A stretch of 64,000 bases of DNA. It comes from Alligator mississippiensis (taxonomy: Eukaryota > Chordata > Crocodylia > Alligatoridae). Made by a program: the position numbers and the translations under genes. Below the pieces are notes generated by a model, which saw only the letters and a list, made by a program, of their open reading frames with translations, ran no database searches and was not told the origin of the DNA. Below, in pieces: positions 45,569 to 56,888 of this stretch (its first letter is position 1; each line of letters starts with the position of its first letter). The stretch spans positions 205,739,978-205,803,977 of the forward strand of contig NC_081828.1 in NCBI RefSeq assembly GCF_030867095.1, given 5' to 3'.

Positions 45569-48500
45569 AAGCAAGAGCAGTAGTGGTGCCACTAAAACAG
45601 CAAACGCACTCTCTTTCACAGTAATGACATGCCTAAAAATTTCCCATTTTATCTGAAATTCAGAGGAATTAGGTATTTATAGCAGCATGCTCATTAATTC
45701 CAACAGAAATCGAGTTCCACACATTAAGAGAATGTTTTCAAGTTCCCTGCACTCATTTCCATCAGCCTATTCTTAGCCTATTTATTCCAGTTTGTGATCA
45801 AACTGGATGAAGTTGTGCATTCATACATAGTGACAAGTTCAACACTATGAAAGGTAGGAGGACAGTTCCTTTATTTTTGCTGCTACCAAAGTATTTGCTT
45901 GTAATCTACAGGCGGAAATGTAAAAGGTTTCTTTGCAGCCGGAGCAAACTTTAAATGTTGCTAGCACATTTTCCGAAGTCTGGCTGCTGGCCCCCTCCCC
46001 TTGTGGGTAAGGCAAATGTTGATTGCTTTAAACAGGCCAACAAAAAATCATATTGAAAAGAAACGGGGAAAAGAGGAAAAATAAATGTCTCCCAGAAACA
46101 TATAAACTATGGTATGTAGTAAATCTAATTATGACATGCTTTCCGTTACTGGCTGGACTCAACGCAGGTAGCAATTTATGCCTCCTTGAGCCAACAAGTG
46201 CCATGACATCCCAGAGTTAAGGTGCTCATTTGGCTAGGAGTAGGGATAATACCACTTTTTGCAGTGGTTCCCATCTGGGTAAATGAACATATTTAATTCC
46301 AGCTGGGGCTCTGTAGGAACCTTGTCAGCAAAAGCCAATGAGTTAAGGCATTGAATTTGTTCACTGCTCAGTCAAGCCCATTCTTCCGTGCCAAGGCCTT
46401 CCCTCCCACTTTCTGGACATTGGGATTGTTACCATTACTAACTTAGTGCCATAGAGGGAGGGGAGGCGTGCTGGGACCACAAACAGCTGGTCTCCAGTGT
46501 AACCTTTTTCCCCATCCAAGTCCAGAATGGAACAATGTCCCATAAGGGAGACCACACAGGGAAACCCATGCCACCGCCCTCAGCTGCACTGGCCTGCAGT
46601 ATAAGTGCAGTACAGGAGGAAGCACCGTCTGCACCACTAGGTTGGATGTCACATGAACCTCCCTGAGCCCATCCCTGTAGAGCATAGTAGTCCTTAGGTT
46701 GTTTAATGGTGACAAGGTATAGCATTTGCTTGCATACACTTGACCAAAGTTTGGGTAACAGAAGAAAAGGGAAAGGATATGACAAGGCAGAGGACGTCAA
46801 AGTGAGAGCCATTCACAAACACTGAAGAAAGATGGATTGCAAAAAAAACTAGGGTAAAGATGGCAAGGTTGTCTCAAACACATTTAGTGGTTTGGTGCTA
46901 AACAAGGCTAATTTTAGATGAGAAAACTTATATAGGGGACAAGAGCAGGCATGTGAATATTAGTTAGAGTAGCACCTATTAGGAATGCTGTTATATATAT
47001 TTTCCCCCTATTTAGTAAGCTTTTTGACATTTTTGCCAAGTCATATAATATAAACATTTGGGTTCATCTTGGCATTTTTGCTCATCAGCTTTGAAGTGCA
47101 GTTCTTGCTGAATAGCCCATTTACAGATGAAGTAAAATAAGAGCTTTTTTATAACTTAATTTGAAACCTAGGTGAAAAACCCTTTGCCCTAACAACTTGG
47201 CCACCTGTTAGAGGCTTTTAAAAAAGTTTTAGGACTTAGAAATGTCAAGATTAATTTCTTTTCAAATATCAGTAAGATTATTATGCATTTAGACAAATGT
47301 GCACTTCATAAATGTGTAATCAATTGCTTGATATGCCTTATCTGTACTTTTTAGGCATATATATCTTCCCTGTATTTCACTATTAGATTTGATATTAAAA
47401 TTATCTACATTTATGTTTGTGTTTATATTTAATTTTGGTGGGGTTGCCTCCTATAACATTTCTTAGTTTTCAGAATATATATGAAGGTCAACATTTAAAG
47501 CACGGATCATTCCTGCAGACAGTGATTAAATGTCATATTTTGGGCCCAGGCTAAGTATGGGCAACAGGAGACAAATAGGGATGTGGCAAGAAGAGAAAAA
47601 TGACACTGCACCAAGACCCTCTTCCCCTGCATGGGGGGGCTGAAGCTCCTTTGTGCCACCACGATCCCTCTGCCTGATGGAGTTCCAGCTGCTGGTGACT
47701 TGTGCTGGGGCTGATTACTATGGAGGCTGGCAAGATAGGTTATACTGTTAACTGCGTCTTATTTGTGCTGGAGGCATAGCTCACGTTAGCCAATGTGGAA
47801 GTAGGGTTGAATCAATGAGGCAGATCCAGCTCTGGTGTAAGCAGAGGAATACTTGCATTCTAATAAACCACACTTGTGTGACTCAATACCATGTTTGTGT
47901 TTTGGGGATATACATTAGTGGCTGCCTTTTATCTATAATGATCAGAAATTCTCTGAATGTTGATATGCTGCTGTGTGGATATTGCTTCTCGTTGATCGGA
48001 CTGTGCACTCAGCGGCACTATCTCAGGATTTTCTTCAGAGCATATTATACAACTAGAGTTTTCTATCACAGGCAATAAAAAGGTTTTATTTGTCTTGCTT
48101 TTATGGGATCTAGTTTTGTGCTATTCTGCTTTCTTTGCCCCAGAGAGAGCTGTGCATGACGGCTGTACATGCTGCAATGGGTTTGTCGTAAATTAACATC
48201 AGCACTCAGAGCTACTGCTCAAACCGAGTACCTACCAGAGGATGGCTACAGAGATGCTGGGGCCTTGTTCCTGCCTTTTTATATGGCTGGGCAGGCTACT
48301 GTGCCATTAAGGAGCCCAGCTTCAGGACTAGAGCTGGTTAGATTTTCATGGGAGCAGGTTTTCATCTGGAAAAAAAAGCTGGTCTTATCCTACCCCTGTT
48401 ATAAGTGAACTTTGGCCATTTGCTTCCAAGATCTGGATGGGACAGCCCAAGTATTACAAGGGAAATACAATGTTCACCTGCCTCTGTTAGTTTTGTAGTG

Positions 48501-49889
48501 GTCTGCAAGGCTATCCTTCCATAGGCCTGTGCTCAGAGCATAATAAAGGGCTTATAGGCTTATTAGAAACATCAAAAATATTCCTAGGTAAATTACACAA
48601 AAGCTAATACTAGAATCCCACTCCATTAGGTGCAAGACAACGGAGCTGTTTCTTGAGCTAAAGGAGAATGCTCTTAATTAACAGTAAAGGGGCATTTCTG
48701 AACTTGAAAGACTCTAACCTGCCACATTTGATACAGAGCATAAATAAAGTTAAGAGAGAGTCGTGAGAAACATGGACATAGCCTCTTTGAAGATAGACAG
48801 TGTGTGGTCCCCAGGCTGACATCTCTGGCATGGATAATTAACCTACAAAAACATGTTAATTAGCATAAAAGGAAGAGCAGAGAGCCCTTGGATGCTTTTT
48901 TGAAGATAAGACGCAAAAACTGTACAAAACAAAACAAAAACTAGAAGCCCAAATCCTGCCAGAGGTAGACTGCAGGAACAAATGACTTTGGGAAATGTAA
49001 GACGTACAGGGAATAAGAGTGAGATTGTCATACCTATTTTGGGGACACAAGTGCCTCGTATGGCACCTCAAGAGACCTAATAAAGTAGCCCTAAACGGAG
49101 TCAGGGAGGGATTTGGGTGATTTCTGTTTGCTTTCTTTGCTTAGACTGGGATATAAGATTGAATTTTGGTCTGGCTTAGTTCACATAAATTCACTAAGAC
49201 AAACCTCCACTTGACCACTTCTCCTGAGGCGAAAGTCTAAGAGTGAAGGACGCAAAGTAAAAACCTCCAATTCTCAGCACTGGAAATTTAAATCTGTGTC
49301 TGAACTTTATAACTAGCCCCTGTGTATAATTAGCCAGACCAAAATTCTAGGTGTGAAGACCCATAAGCCCAGAGCTGAACTTCCCGACTCAAGCCCATCT
49401 CTAATTTTTAACACATCGGTCACACACTGAATTACTCTAGTTTATTTATTCAATAAAGAATCCACAATATTCCCACCGCAGTTAAAACCACACCGATGAA
49501 AGGAAGCAGTTCAACCATAGGTTTATGGACCTACCAATCCCTAAGGAGCATCCCAAAGCCACATGATGTCCTAAGGCTCTAGACCTTGCATTTGGATTTT
49601 CAAGTTAACGCAAAGGTGTCTGAAAAGCACACATACACGGAGAGCTCCCTGCTGACTGTGTCTGAAGAGGCTTGTGTGAATTTTTTTTACTGCAGCTGCT
49701 ACAAGGAATGCTATGTAGGAACAAATTTGTCCCAGAAATGCAATGTTTCAGAGAGGACTGGAAAACCTGTTGTGTAAAGATGAAACCTTCTGGTCTTGGT
49801 GGACTATGACATGTGTTTGGTGCCTAATTAATTAAAATCAAAAGGAAATGAGTACCTAAGTACATCAGAGATCTTAGATTTGGCGCATT
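45569..49889. other. Unassigned; AT-rich blocks may be conserved
   Basis: No gene is supported. Blocks at 45690-46160 and 46965-47530 are AT-rich, repeat-free in appearance and lack long frames, so they are candidates for conserved non-coding elements. The frames at 46361-46812 have no recognised domain. Confidence 0.3.
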
Positions 49890-50170
49890 CTCCAATATAT
49901 AGAATCATAGAAAAGTAGGACTCAACAGGACCTCAGGAGGTCATCTGGTCTAATCGCTTGCTCAAAGCAGGATTATTCCTATCTACCTCCAACTATCCTA
50001 TACAAGTGTTTGTCTAACCTATTCTTAAAACTATACAAATAACCCCGTCGCACAACTACCACATTGCCACAAAACATGAAGAGCACCCTAACCTCTGTGC
50101 CTAAGATTTGTCTCAACATGCCATTTGGAGGACAGCTGAAGCTTGGAGCAGATGCAGCCATTCACTCCAA
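49890..50170 (-). mobile_element. CR1 LINE 3' fragment
   Basis: 'Atagaatcatagaaaagtag' starts a reverse CR1 3' end, followed by 'gacctcaggaggtcatctgg', 'cttgctcaaagcaggattat' and 'tttgtctaacctattcttaa'. Similarity fades beyond about 50080. Confidence 0.88.
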
Positions 50171-52684
50171 CCCCAACATGTTCTGCGTTTGATGCTGGTC
50201 GTTCTTTGGTGCAAGATCAGACATAAATCCTCAGTTTGGTGTCAGTCCGGTTTTGTTGTACCTGCCAATATATCATGAAAAGAGCAGGGCAAAAGTCTCT
50301 GCTAGCATTAAATAGGTGCCACAGCACTGACTTCAGCAGGACTGTGCACATTTATACCACCAGAGTCCAATCCTATGTTCATGTTTTTTATTATGAAAGA
50401 CAATAATGACAGCCATCCGAACCTAATTAATTAAATCAGAAAATGAGAACATTCAGCAGGCCCCATAATCTCAATTAAAATATCAGTTCTTGAGCACCAG
50501 GACAGTACACCTGGTTCGTAATTGTCTGTGTCACCCCAGCTCACCTGTGACTTATATCATAAGCAAAAGTGACTAGTGCATGTGGGGGCAATTCATCACT
50601 GAGTTATAGCATCCATGTCAGGGATGCAGAGCCCCTTGCATAAATACCTACATCCTGCCCTCCTTCCACCACAAAACAGAACTCAGTCTTGTTGCATTCT
50701 GGGTAGTGCTTACTGAGCCAAAAAATCTGGTCCTGGGGAAATGGGATCCGTATTTTAATTTGTGGGATATAAGCAGTTTCCTCGTTGCAACAAGGTGATC
50801 ATGCACCTGGCTAATTGGAAGGGGGCAGCGAGAGTCTTTCAAGCCATATTCTTCTTAACATATTTTAAAGGAGCTCTCTTCAATTCAAATTCATTGGTTT
50901 TCCTGCCTACGCTTTACACAGCCAGTTAGGTGCTGCTATCAAAAGTGGCCTTCGTTAGCATAATATATATATATATTTTTTTTTTGCAACGCAAAATGAA
51001 AGGAGCTTTGAAGGCTAGATTGCCAGTGTAAGCAAAAACCAAACACTCAACCATGGAACTTGTCTCTGGAGGAAACAGGCATGCCAAAGGAAGAACATTT
51101 GCTTTCTGTTCAAAGGGATGTAACAGTTAATGCTTTCTCAGTTAGGAAAGAGACACTGTAAATGGAGAGCTAAATAAATCCTGTGGATAAATATGCATTG
51201 ACCACCATTTCCCCCCCCCCCAAAAGTGATTAGTGATTCAAGTGGCCCCAAATTTCAGCTGTCCAGTTTTACCATTTAAAAGGGCCGGGTTTCAGAAGGT
51301 GAGAGACTCAGCTGGAAATCAGATCCTACACAGGTTGTCTCCATCTGGGGACCCAATAATAGTGAATAAGGTAACAAGGGGTGGGGGTAGTGACTGGGGC
51401 ACCAGGTACGGGCACCCACTTAGAGGGAGTACAAGATTGGTCGCTGCTGTGTCTTCCAGCCCAGCCACCGCTGCCGCCCCAAGGAACAGAACCAGGGCTG
51501 AGACCCTAAAGCACTTTGGATGGTCTTAACCAGTCTAAGCAATTAAGGAGAAATTGATAAAATGTATGTCGATGAGGCAAGGGGAAAACAATAGTTTGAA
51601 GTGGATCAGCATCTCGGAAAGAAACAAAACGACCACGCTGTCTGCTAAATATACCAGCACACAGAAACAGAACCGCAGCTCCCCGACAGCCCACCAGCTG
51701 AGGTACCTGACACAAAAAGAGAAGAGCTTTGTGATCAGTGAGAATCACGGCTGGTTATTTGTCACGCAGAAAATGAAGAAAAAAAGTCAGAGCTCTGTCA
51801 CAGCAAAAACAAAAAACAAAAAACGCCAAATGATAATTTTATTTGAAGCTAGAAAAGCTGCAGAACTCCCTGTTTTATTACTTCCTTCATTTTTCATCAA
51901 AATAGTTTAAATTGTAGTGATGGCAAAGCACAAGGAACAAGGAGGGGCCCTGGTCCTCAAGGATATCATGTCCTCTTTGCACAGCTGACCACAAGATAGC
52001 ATCGGTCACCCTCAGTTAAGGCTTCCTAGATTGTTGAGTTACTTTGTCTATCAATCCTGACTTGCTGTTGTGCATGATGGAGGCTCCAGTCCATTCCCCT
52101 ATAGCTACTACAATCGTTCTTTAGGATTGGCAGCAGCCAACTTCAAATAACGTTACTCCAACTACACTGGAAGTTGGATTAGTGCACAGGACCACTCAAG
52201 GGTGACTTAGATCTACCTTCACATCCCTACTCCTCCCTGGTCTGAGCTGAGCTCTTTGACTGCATCTGAGGATCGGGGCTACTATGTATACAGTACAGAA
52301 AAGCATGACACGCCATTGCCCCAAATGCTTTGTTTTGATAGAGCATGTTTTTCATTCCTAACTGATGTGATTTTCTAGGTCTGGCATCTCTCTGATCTTT
52401 GTACAAAGAAAAAGGCCTTCTCTGCAGAAGCATGCTTTCTCTTGGTTCAGAAAGACTTTCTAATGGCATACATGAAAGTTTGGAAAATCTCAAATGAAAT
52501 TCAAACCACAACAATACTGGACCAATGCATGTTAGCTTATGGAAAATGAAAAGCATACATGTAGTCTACTGCCTCATGCTGTGCTGTTCTTTCAGCTTCA
52601 AATGTTGTATGGGCAGTGAAAAAACAAGGAATCCATTGATGTATAGGAGGAAAAATGCCAAGTTACAGGCTATATTATTTTAAG
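50171..52684. other. Unassigned sequence
   Basis: 51211-51221 is a run of 11 C. The part at 51225-51390 ('aaatttcagctgtccagttt', 'catttaaaagggccgggttt') resembles a dispersed sauropsid repeat, but I cannot name it. The 118-codon frame at 51554-51910 is lysine-rich and shows no recognised domain. The block at 50390-50500 has an 'aattaattaaat' motif and could be conserved. Confidence 0.35.
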
Positions 52685-52905
52685 CAGCCTATGAGGAGGC
52701 AGTGGGGTCTATTGGATAACGCCCTGAACTGGAACTTGGGAGACTCCCTGGGCTGCCCACCATTGCTCTGCCAATGGCCTGTTAAGTAATTTTGACCAAG
52801 TCAGTTTATCACTCTGTGCCTCAGTTTCCCCAGATGTAAAATGGGGACAATGATACTGTTCTGATCTTCTTGGTAAAGCATTTTGCAATCCACTAACCAA
52901 AATCA
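52685..52905 (+). mobile_element. CORE-SINE/MIR-like element
   Basis: A tRNA-like head ('ggtctattggataacgccct', 'cttgggagactccctggg') is followed by 'ttttgaccaagtcagtttat', 'ctgtgcctcagtttcccca' and 'gtaaaatggggacaatgata', then 'ggtaaagcattttgcaatcc'. This is the most complete SINE in the window. It would have been transcribed by RNA polymerase III and moved by a LINE. Confidence 0.85.
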
Positions 52906-53069
52906 TACATGAAAATCAGAGTGTCTAGCATATCATCATACCAGGAGATTCTGAGGCTGAAAAGGTATTTCAATCAAAACTAGGCAGGAATTGCCTTTTA
53001 TTATTTCTAAGACTACGGAAAGTATTTCTACGAAAGTACTATGAGAGAATATTTCAATTATTACACCAC

Positions 53070-53950
53070 ATAAATATGGCTGGAAGAGACCTCAGGAGGT
53101 CATCTAGTCTAGCCCCTGCTCAAAAGAGGATCACCCCTATCTTCACCACCCCAGCCAAGTGCTTGTTAATCTGCACTTCAAACATCCAACAATGGAAATT
53201 TTACAATGTCTTGGAAATTCATTCCAGTCCTTAAGCACCCTCATAGCGAGAAAGTTCCTCCCAATATCTAGTCTAAATCTCCTTTGTTTCTATTTTAAAT
53301 TGTTACTTGTCCTATGGAGCAAAGAAGCCATCAAATGCAAAAAGAGTTGCTTTAAAGAAGACAGTGACAGACTATTTTCTGTGTTCACTGTCCTCTTTAT
53401 AGCAACCCTTTTTGCATTTGATGGCTTCTTTGCTCCATTCTAAATGATCTTTGTTCTTCCAACCCATCCCTATACACCATGTTTCCTAGACTCATCATTT
53501 GTTCAGCTCTCCTCTGGACTCTCTCCAATTTGACTCTGTCTTTCTTGAAGTGTGGTACTCAAAACTGGCCACAGTACTCCAGGTGAGCTTTCAGCAGTGT
53601 TGAAGAGAGTGAAAAAGTCACTTTCCATGACTTGCATGCAACATTCCTGTTAATACCACCTTGTATACTTTGAGGTTTTTTTGAAGCAAGAGCACACTGC
53701 TGACTCACATTCGGCCTGTGGCCTGCTATAGCCTCCAGGTTTTTTTCCAACGTACTGTAGCTTAGGCAGTCATTCCCTGATTTGGCTTTATGCATGGGAT
53801 TGTTCTGTACAAAGTACAGGACTTTGCACTTGTTCTTATTAAATTTCATCCAAGTTATTTCATACCACTTCTCCAATTTATCAAAGTCATTCTGAATCCA
53901 TTGTGAATCTGCACCAGCTTCAGCAGGATCTCTTCAGTTACTTTCCTGTG
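53070..53950 (-). mobile_element. CR1 LINE fragment with internal foldback
   Basis: Reverse-oriented CR1 from 'aatatggctggaagagacct' to about 53950. The minus frame at 53559-53876 keeps the RT C-terminal segment (FNKNKCKVLYFVQNNPMHKA, STLEKNLEAI, QQCALASKKPQSIQGG). A segment at 53315-53367 is an inverted copy of the native CR1 passage at 53385-53437, making a long hairpin. The subfamily is close to the one at 49890. It is inactive and 5'-truncated. Confidence 0.9.
53315..53437. repeat. Near-perfect 53-bp hairpin in CR1
   Basis: The arm at 53315-53367 (tggagcaaagaagccatcaa...) and the arm at 53385-53437 (...ttgatggcttctttgctcca) pair with three mismatches by hand, around a 17-base loop. The right arm lines up with ordinary CR1 sequence ('tcctctttatagcaaccctt'), so the left arm is the extra, inverted copy. 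This is what a template-switch mutation produces. Confidence 0.9.
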
Positions 53951-54332
53951 CCAAGTCCAAAAAGATATTGCACAATTAGAGCTGGACCCAACAAAATACA
54001 CAGGGATATAATTTTAGAGACTCAGCAACACCTAACTTTTGGATGCTTGAGCCCCAGAATGAAAGCCAGAACCTTGTATTAGGTTTCTAACCCTATACAG
54101 GCCAAGCTGAGGGTCCAGCACTTTAGGATGGACTACAACAAAGCCAGTGTGTGGGAAGCTACCAAAAGTCAGTGTGCATAATTGCCTAGAGCAAGCCATC
54201 ATGAAAAGCTGAGGAAAAGGACAAGTCTTAAGTGCTACTCCCCGATGCCTCACTCAAGGATTCAGCAAGGTGCCTCGGTCCACAGCTTGAGGGTGGCACT
54301 GAGCAGAGCTCACTCTTGTCTTTCAAAATACA
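53951..54332. other. Unassigned sequence
   Basis: No supported feature between the CR1 and the hAT-like element. Confidence 0.45.
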
Positions 54333-54340
54333 TTTGAAGG

Positions 54341-55996
54341 CCAGGGACATACGTGACACACACACTGGTTTAAGTGATCAGAAACTGGTTTAAACCTGTA
54401 ACAGAACAGACATTCAGTGCACATCAACCAGTTTGAAAATGGCTGAAACCGGTTTGAGATCAACCTAGTTGAATGCAGTATCAGACTTAACTGATTTGAC
54501 TCAAACCGGTTTGTGCAATGTCTGTCCCAGAACCTTTGCCGGTCCGAGTTAAATCAGAGACCCCCAGCATCCCAGCATGCTCTGTGGGAGGGGATCTCTG
54601 CTCCAGCCCAGCCAGACTTGCTCCCCAGCCCAAGCAGGGACAGGCAGGGGCAGGGGTCTGGCTAGAGAAGGAGCTCCCAGCCAGTGGATGCTTCATCTGC
54701 AGCCAGGCTGGGCTGACCCCCACTGCAATGCCAGCAGCTGAACAAGCCCCCTCTTGCCAGGAGGGAGCCAGCTCCAAGCACAGAGCAGCAGCTGCTGGGA
54801 CAAGCAGGCAGACCCTGCTGTGGTGCAAGTGGCTGAATAAGCCCTGTCCTGCTGGAAGGGGGCTTGGCCCAAGCACAGAGGTCGCTCGCGCCATAGTGGG
54901 GTCGGCCCAGCCCGGCCACCGCTCTGTGCTCCAGGCCAGCAGTGGAGATGCTAGGCAGCTGCTCTGTGGTTGGAGCCAGCTCCCTCCTGGCAAGAGGGGG
55001 CTTATTCATCTGCTGGCTGTTGGCATTGTAGCAGGGGTCTGCCCAGCACAGCCGCAGCTGAAGCTCGGGGTGGGGATAACAGAGAGTGGGTATCCACCAG
55101 CTGGGAGCCCTGGGGCTGCAAGGTAACCCCTCCACGAGTGCAAGTCTCAGGGAAAGCAGCTGAATAAGCCCCATCAGTGGCTTGCCTGAACACAGAATGA
55201 GTGGTGGGGGCCGGTCCTTGCCCCCGCCTGGTGGCTGGAGTGGTGAGCGGTGAGTGCCCAATGGGCAAGAGCCCATCATGGCTTCCTGGTGGGTCTGCGC
55301 TGTGGGGCTGGCAGAGCTGTTGTGGAGCGTGGTGGCACTGCGGGGGCTTGCAGGGCTCTGGCCCGCTCCACACCCCGGCACTGCTATGTGCAGACCAAGG
55401 CCACAGCTCATCCCCTCGCCAGGAAGGGGCTCGCTCTCCCCCACAGTGTGACCGGGGCTGTTGCCCCCAGTAAGGGCTCTGCCCCCTCCTGCTGCATCAA
55501 GGGGAAGGGGGCACGGCCAGGTAGGGCCCCTGAGGGGCAGGGATTGGGTTATTTCTCCTCCCTCCGGCAGAGGGGACAGCCAGGGGCATATTCTGGGCAG
55601 GGCCCACCCAGCTGCCAGTGGGGTAGAGGGAAAACTAACTCTGCTCCCTGCCCCACTCTGCCTCTGGGGCCACGGTGACCCCTGCTGCAGTAGTGAGGGG
55701 GAGTGCGGGCAGACCCGGCTCGGGTCCCTGCCAGTGGCACAGGGAGGGGGAATTAAACCCCTCTCTGGCCAGTTCAGCCTGGGTTGGCCATACCCCACAG
55801 CACAGCTTCCCTGTAGGCAAGGGTTGGCTCTAGAGCCGCCTGCCCCTGACCTGAGCAACTGCAGGCATGTGTCCGCTTTACCTCAGTTCAGAGAGTGTGT
55901 TTGCCCAGTTACAAACCGGTTCAGCCTAGGTAGGTTAGACTAGTCTGCAAGGGTTGAATCAGTTCAGGCTCCGGCTTTTTGAATGTCTGTCCCTAG
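54341..55996. mobile_element. 1656-bp hAT-like non-autonomous transposon
   Basis: The ends are ccagggaca and tgtccctag. The flanks tttgaagg (54333-54340) and cttaaagg (55997-56004) match at 6 of 8 positions, which suits an old 8-bp hAT target duplication. Subterminal sequences are rich in 'aaaccggttt'-like words. The interior is very GC-rich and contains a motif around 'gccccctcttgccaggaggg' in several copies on both strands, including an inverted pair at about 54705-54793 and 54956-55045. An extra TIR-like end lies at 54521-54530. The 398-codon minus frame (54662-55858) has no domain, shifts meaning with the repeats and overlaps frames on the other strand, so I do not call it a gene. A second copy starts at 63363. 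Confidence 0.7.
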
Positions 55997-56006
55997 CTTA
56001 AAGGAG

Positions 56007-56640
56007 AATGACACAGTTGCAGTGGTGCTGCGTTTGTTGTCCGAGAGCCCGCTGATGACTACAGCATTTTCCCAGGAACTGGGAGACCCGGATTCAAGCC
56101 TTCCTTTGAAGGTCTCTCAGGTGAGTGCCCTTACGTCCAGAGTATGGGTTACTCTTGCAGGATACTCTGATCATATCCAGTTGGACCTATGTCATGGTGC
56201 AGAAAGGTATTCAAGCATTTGGCCAGACTGAGCAAGAGTAGGACTCTGTCACCTAGTGGTTAAGGAGGAGAAACCCTTTGACAATTCACGATCATATCTG
56301 TGACAATCATTGGATAAAAACATAGAAACAATGGAGACAAAAGCTCACTACCTCAGGTGAGCACTCAAATTGCTAAGCTTGCTTTTGCTCTTTTTCTCCC
56401 TCACCCCCAACCTTCTGCCCCAACGAATTTCCAGGTCTTCTCTAAGCTATGACGCAGCTTCAGTAGGACGAGGAAAAAGTATGTAGCCTAATAGCTTGGC
56501 TACTCTCTTTGCAGGTGGGAGATGTGGTTTTTGGCTACCATCAGGCTGCATGGGGATCTGAACCTGCCTCTCTCATCCTGGGCAAGCATTCTAATGGCTA
56601 GGCAGTGGCAACACCACCTTTCCCCAACCATAACGTAAAA
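56007..56640. mobile_element. Composite DNA-transposon-like repeat remnant
   Basis: Contains 'ggaactgggagacccggatt', 'gtcacctagtggttaaggag', 'gcaggtgggagatgtggttt' and 'gcaagcattctaatggctag'. These are tRNA-like passages also seen at 7745-8640. The boundaries are approximate. Confidence 0.4.
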
Positions 56641-56888
56641 GCAAGCAGTAGCTATCACTGCATTTTTTTAATGGGCCCTATCCTGCTGGTGTGTTTAGAT
56701 GCGGACTGAGAGCCCCACCCAGACTGAAAAGCCCCTCCCCTTAGGTTCTGGCCCTTGATCAGGCTTAGGCAGGACATGGTTGCTGAGCTGCTTGGACCTG
56801 TCAGGACTAACGTGCGTTTGTGCAAGTGCCAAAGATCTTCCAGCACTTGAGGATCTTTAAGGTCACAAGAAGCAGTGTCTGTGGGCAT
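56641..56888. other. Unassigned short spacer
   Basis: No feature is recognised between the composite repeat and the CR1. Confidence 0.4.

Noticed and set aside
51554..51910. 118-codon lysine-rich frame as a possible exon
   Set aside because: No domain, no conserved motif and no convincing splice context. The lysine bias follows A-rich sequence.
54341..54530. Taking 54530 as the right end of the hAT-like element
   Set aside because: The bases after 54530 do not match the 8 bases before 54341, whereas those after 55996 match at 6 of 8.
54541..55760. Possible CpG island and promoter
   Set aside because: The GC-richness is explained by the hAT-like element. CpGs are not strikingly frequent by eye, and no adjacent exon is seen.
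54662..55858. 398-codon minus-strand open frame, the longest in the window
   Set aside because: It lies wholly inside a GC-rich transposon, overlaps long frames on the other strand, is made of repeated low-complexity segments, and shows no domain.
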